A DNA stretch of 64,000 nucleotides, taken from assembly GCA_032355985.1 (NCBI GenBank), contig JAUKVZ010000001.1, positions 372,001-436,000 on the forward strand. Reading direction: 5' to 3'. Every line of letters begins with the position of its first letter. Within the stretch, counting starts at the first letter, position 1. Of this stretch, positions 61,963 to 64,000 are shown one piece after another. The stretch is from Sarcodiotheca gaudichaudii. Lineage: Eukaryota > Rhodophyta > Florideophyceae > Gigartinales > Solieriaceae. The notes beneath the pieces are model-generated. The model was not told where the DNA came from, made no database searches, and worked only from the letters and a program-made list of their open reading frames with translations. The position numbers were made by a program, and so were the translations under genes.

Positions 61963-63133
61963 GAGCCGCCGCCTCTCCCCGCGTGGGCATGCACATACGT
62001 TCGATCAGCGCATCAAGAACCTCGCCCGCCTGCTCCAGTTCTGTGATCGGCATGAACTCATCCGCCTTGTGCGCCGTCTCGATCGAACCGGGACCATAGA
62101 GCACACACTCAAATCCAAGCTCAGCAAGCGGACCGCCATCACTGGCAAGCGAGAGCGCATGCGTCTCCTGCTGGCCGATTACGTCGCACAATGTCGCGTG
62201 CAATGGCGCAGCCTCCGACGTCAGCAGTGGGGGATTGCATCCGATCAACTCAAACTCGATCTCTTCGTCCGTGCCCGAGGCTGTCGCGACACTTCGAAGC
62301 CGCTCCTCAAACGCATCGCACTTCATCCCCGGCAGCAGGCGCACGCCCACTTCCAGACTGCATCGCTCCGGAATAATGTTGATCGCCTCGCCGCCATGAA
62401 TCACAGCAGGATTCACGGTCGCGACTGGTGAGAGCGGATAGTGCCTGCCACTTTCGACGTGTTCCTGCGCAAGCTCGTCCTCCCATCGGGCGAGGGCCGC
62501 AAGCACACGCCCCATCGATGCAATCGCATTGCGGCCAAGATGGGGATAGCCGCTGTGCGCGGGCACGCCATGACACGTGATTCGCGCTTTCAGATGCCCC
62601 TTGTGCATGCGAACAGCGCGCAGCTCCGTCGGTTCACCGACCAGCACACTTCTGGGCACGCTGACGCCCATAGGCCAGTGCTCGACAAGCCCTCTGGCGC
62701 CCACGGATCCGAGTTCTTCATCAAAGGTCAGCAGCAGCGCCAGCGGAACATCAAGCGTTTGCCCGGCTCGAGCGCGAAAGCGATTAATCGCCAGCGCCAG
62801 AAAACCCTTCATATCCGCCGTCCCGCGGCCATACAGCCGCCCGCCATCCTCGCGCACTTCAAATGGCGACGACGTCCACGTCGGCTCCTCCGCAGGCACG
62901 ACATCCATGTGCCCCGAAAGCGTCAGTCCCTCACCCGACTCATCCGCCGGCCCGGCGCTGATGATCAGGTTGCTTGCCAATCCGTCCTCAGACGGCGCAT
63001 CGACGATCCGAACGTGTGGACCATCGACATAATCACATATGAACGCAGCGATCTCGCGCGTGCCCGTCGCACTGACGCTCGGAAAGGCGACGAGGCGGGT
63101 CAACAGCTCGATATCTGAAAGCGATGCAGGCAC
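61955..63133 (-). CDS. argE: M20-family deacylase, acetylornithine deacetylase-like
   Basis: The 392-residue zinc amidohydrolase has LTLSGHMDVVP with the first metal histidine, GRLYGRGTADMKGFLALAI with the bridging aspartate, LLLTFDEELGSVGARGLV with the catalytic glutamate pair, and a dimerisation domain beginning KARITCHGVPAHSGYP. These match ArgE, which releases acetate from N-acetylornithine. Translational overlap with hutF suggests it may instead remove a formyl or other acyl group from glutamate here. The gene symbol is therefore by similarity only. Confidence 0.8.
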   Translation of the reverse strand: MPASLSDIELLTRLVAFPSVSATGTREIAAFICDYVDGPHVRIVDAPSEDGLASNLIISAGPADESGEGLTLSGHMDVVPAEEPTWTSSPFEVREDGGRLYGRGTADMKGFLALAINRFRARAGQTLDVPLALLLTFDEELGSVGARGLVEHWPMGVSVPRSVLVGEPTELRAVRMHKGHLKARITCHGVPAHSGYPHLGRNAIASMGRVLAALARWEDELAQEHVESGRHYPLSPVATVNPAVIHGGEAINIIPERCSLEVGVRLLPGMKCDAFEERLRSVATASGTDEEIEFELIGCNPPLLTSEAAPLHATLCDVIGQQETHALSLASDGGPLAELGFECVLYGPGSIETAHKADEFMPITELEQAGEVLDALIERMCMPTRGEAAARE

Positions 63134-63196
63134 GGCTCGCGTATTCTATCGAAGCGCAACGACTGGATTCAGATCACCTCTGGCGTGGAACTCCGT

Positions 63197-64000
63197 ATGA
63201 CTGATAGAGCGCAGGTCGCCGATCGACTCTCACCATTCGGGACGACCATCTTCGCACAGATGACGCGGCTGGCCGTCGAACATGACGCCATCAATCTCTC
63301 CCAGGGATTCCCGGATTTCGACGGCCCGAAGTTCATCGTCGACGCCGCGACCGATGCGATGCGAGCCGGTCACAACCAATACGCGCGCAGCTTCGGCGAT
63401 CCATCCCTGACGCAGGCGCTTGCCGCGCACTGGGAGCGTCGCACCGGTGAGTCCATCGATGACGCGACCTGCATCACCGTCACCAGCGGCTGCACCGAGG
63501 CCATCGCCGCGACGCTGCTCGGCACGATCAATCCAGGCGATGAGGTCGTCGTCTTTGAACCCTATTACGACTCCTACCGGGCATGCCTCTCCATGGCTGG
63601 TGCGACGCCGCGCTTCGTGACGCTCAGGCCGCCGAAGGACGGCTCGCCCGGAGATGTCATCGACGAGCCATTCACCTTCGACGAATCAGAACTGCGAGCG
63701 GCGTTCTCAGATCGCACTCGAGCCATTCTGCTCAACACGCCGCACAATCCGACGGGAAAGATCTTCAGTCGCTCAGAGCTTGAGTTCATCGCACAGCTCT
63801 GTCTTGAGCATGACGCGATCGCGATCACCGACGAGGTCTACGAAAACCTCGTATACGACTCGGAGACATCGCCGCACATCAGGCTCGCCACGCTCGACGG
63901 CATGCGTGATCGAACGATCACACTCTCGAGCTTCGGCAAGTCATACAGCCTCACCGGTTGGAAAATCGGCTGGGCCATCGCGCCGCCTCAGCTGACGAAA
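63197..64000 (+). CDS. PLP-dependent aminotransferase (class I/II), partial at the right edge
   Basis: From ATG 63197 the frame is open for 268 codons to the window edge. It has AINLSQGFPDFDGP near the N terminus, VTSGCTEAIAATLLGTINPGDEV for the PLP phosphate cup, NTPHNPTGKIFSRSEL and SSFGKSYSLTGWKIGW with the Schiff-base lysine. This is the pattern of methionine/kynurenine aminotransferases (YbdL/KAT-like). About 120 C-terminal residues are missing. It diverges from the ArgE-like gene with 63 bases between. Confidence 0.92.
   Translation, partial: MTDRAQVADRLSPFGTTIFAQMTRLAVEHDAINLSQGFPDFDGPKFIVDAATDAMRAGHNQYARSFGDPSLTQALAAHWERRTGESIDDATCITVTSGCTEAIAATLLGTINPGDEVVVFEPYYDSYRACLSMAGATPRFVTLRPPKDGSPGDVIDEPFTFDESELRAAFSDRTRAILLNTPHNPTGKIFSRSELEFIAQLCLEHDAIAITDEVYENLVYDSETSPHIRLATLDGMRDRTITLSSFGKSYSLTGWKIGWAIAPPQLTK

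Noticed and set aside
1-64000. Mobile elements, prophage remnants or CRISPR arrays
   Set aside because: No transposase, integrase, capsid-like or cas gene was found, and there are no regularly spaced direct repeats. The only tRNA gene (42739) has no integrase or flanking direct repeat beside it.

Overview
The window looks like a chromosome segment of a planctomycete, probably of the Phycisphaerae type. The pointers are a GC-rich genome with tightly overlapping genes, an exosortase with short C-terminal sorting tails (VPSPQAA or VPAPQAA, then a glycine/alanine-rich helix, then RRRK), a dockerin-bearing beta-helix protein, an ECF sigma factor paired with a Ser/Thr kinase, and a GH10-like protein without catalytic glutamates. 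The phylum is inferred from family content; no rRNA is present. I see no transposase, integrase, prophage or CRISPR array.

Layout. (1) 1-2417: the 5' part of a GH10-like gene reading off the left edge, divergent from purC. (2) 2669-39353: one very long plus-strand locus for a cell-surface polysaccharide. It opens with a NusG paralogue (UpxY/RfaH/LoaP style), then a large secreted PKD/dockerin/beta-helix protein and an intrinsic terminator. A nearly gapless run of 27 genes follows, most joined by 4-base start/stop overlaps. It encodes five sulfotransferases, a Wzx-type flippase, a Wzy-type polymerase/ligase, eight sugar- or sugar-phosphate transferases, a Kdo/WaaP-like kinase, an asparagine-synthase-like enzyme, a hexapeptide acyltransferase, an oxidoreductase, an epimerase, RmlC-like and RmlA proteins, an NDP-sugar pyrophosphorylase-like protein, exosortase plus EpsI, a Wzc-like co-polymerase and a 1396-residue TPR protein. 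A strong terminator closes it. (3) 39795-42612: three paralogous secreted proteins with PEP-CTERM-like tails, the likely local exosortase substrates. (4) 42739-50084: tRNA-Gly, pdxH, a Ser/Thr kinase with its ECF sigma factor, a TauE-type exporter, a persulfide-dioxygenase/rhodanese fusion and an inositol-phosphatase-family enzyme. (5) 50095-64000: serA, purU, a four-gene membrane redox operon centred on a ferric-reductase/Rieske fusion, an MmcB-like nuclease, an RND efflux pair, yjbQ, an ArgE-like/HutF pair and a PLP aminotransferase cut by the right edge.

How it fits together. The central locus can be read as one pathway. RmlA, the RmlC-like protein and the epimerase supply activated sugars. 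The WcaJ-like transferase starts the lipid-linked unit, and the glycosyltransferases extend it. Sulfotransferases, acyltransferase, kinase and the amidotransferase-like enzyme decorate it. Wzx, Wzy and Wzc export and polymerise it. Exosortase/EpsI/PrsT-like genes tie it to protein sorting at the surface, and the NusG paralogue probably keeps RNA polymerase moving through the long operon. The best candidate for something undescribed is this sulfated-polysaccharide/exosortase locus. No sulfate-activation (PAPS) genes lie in the window, so the donor must come from elsewhere.
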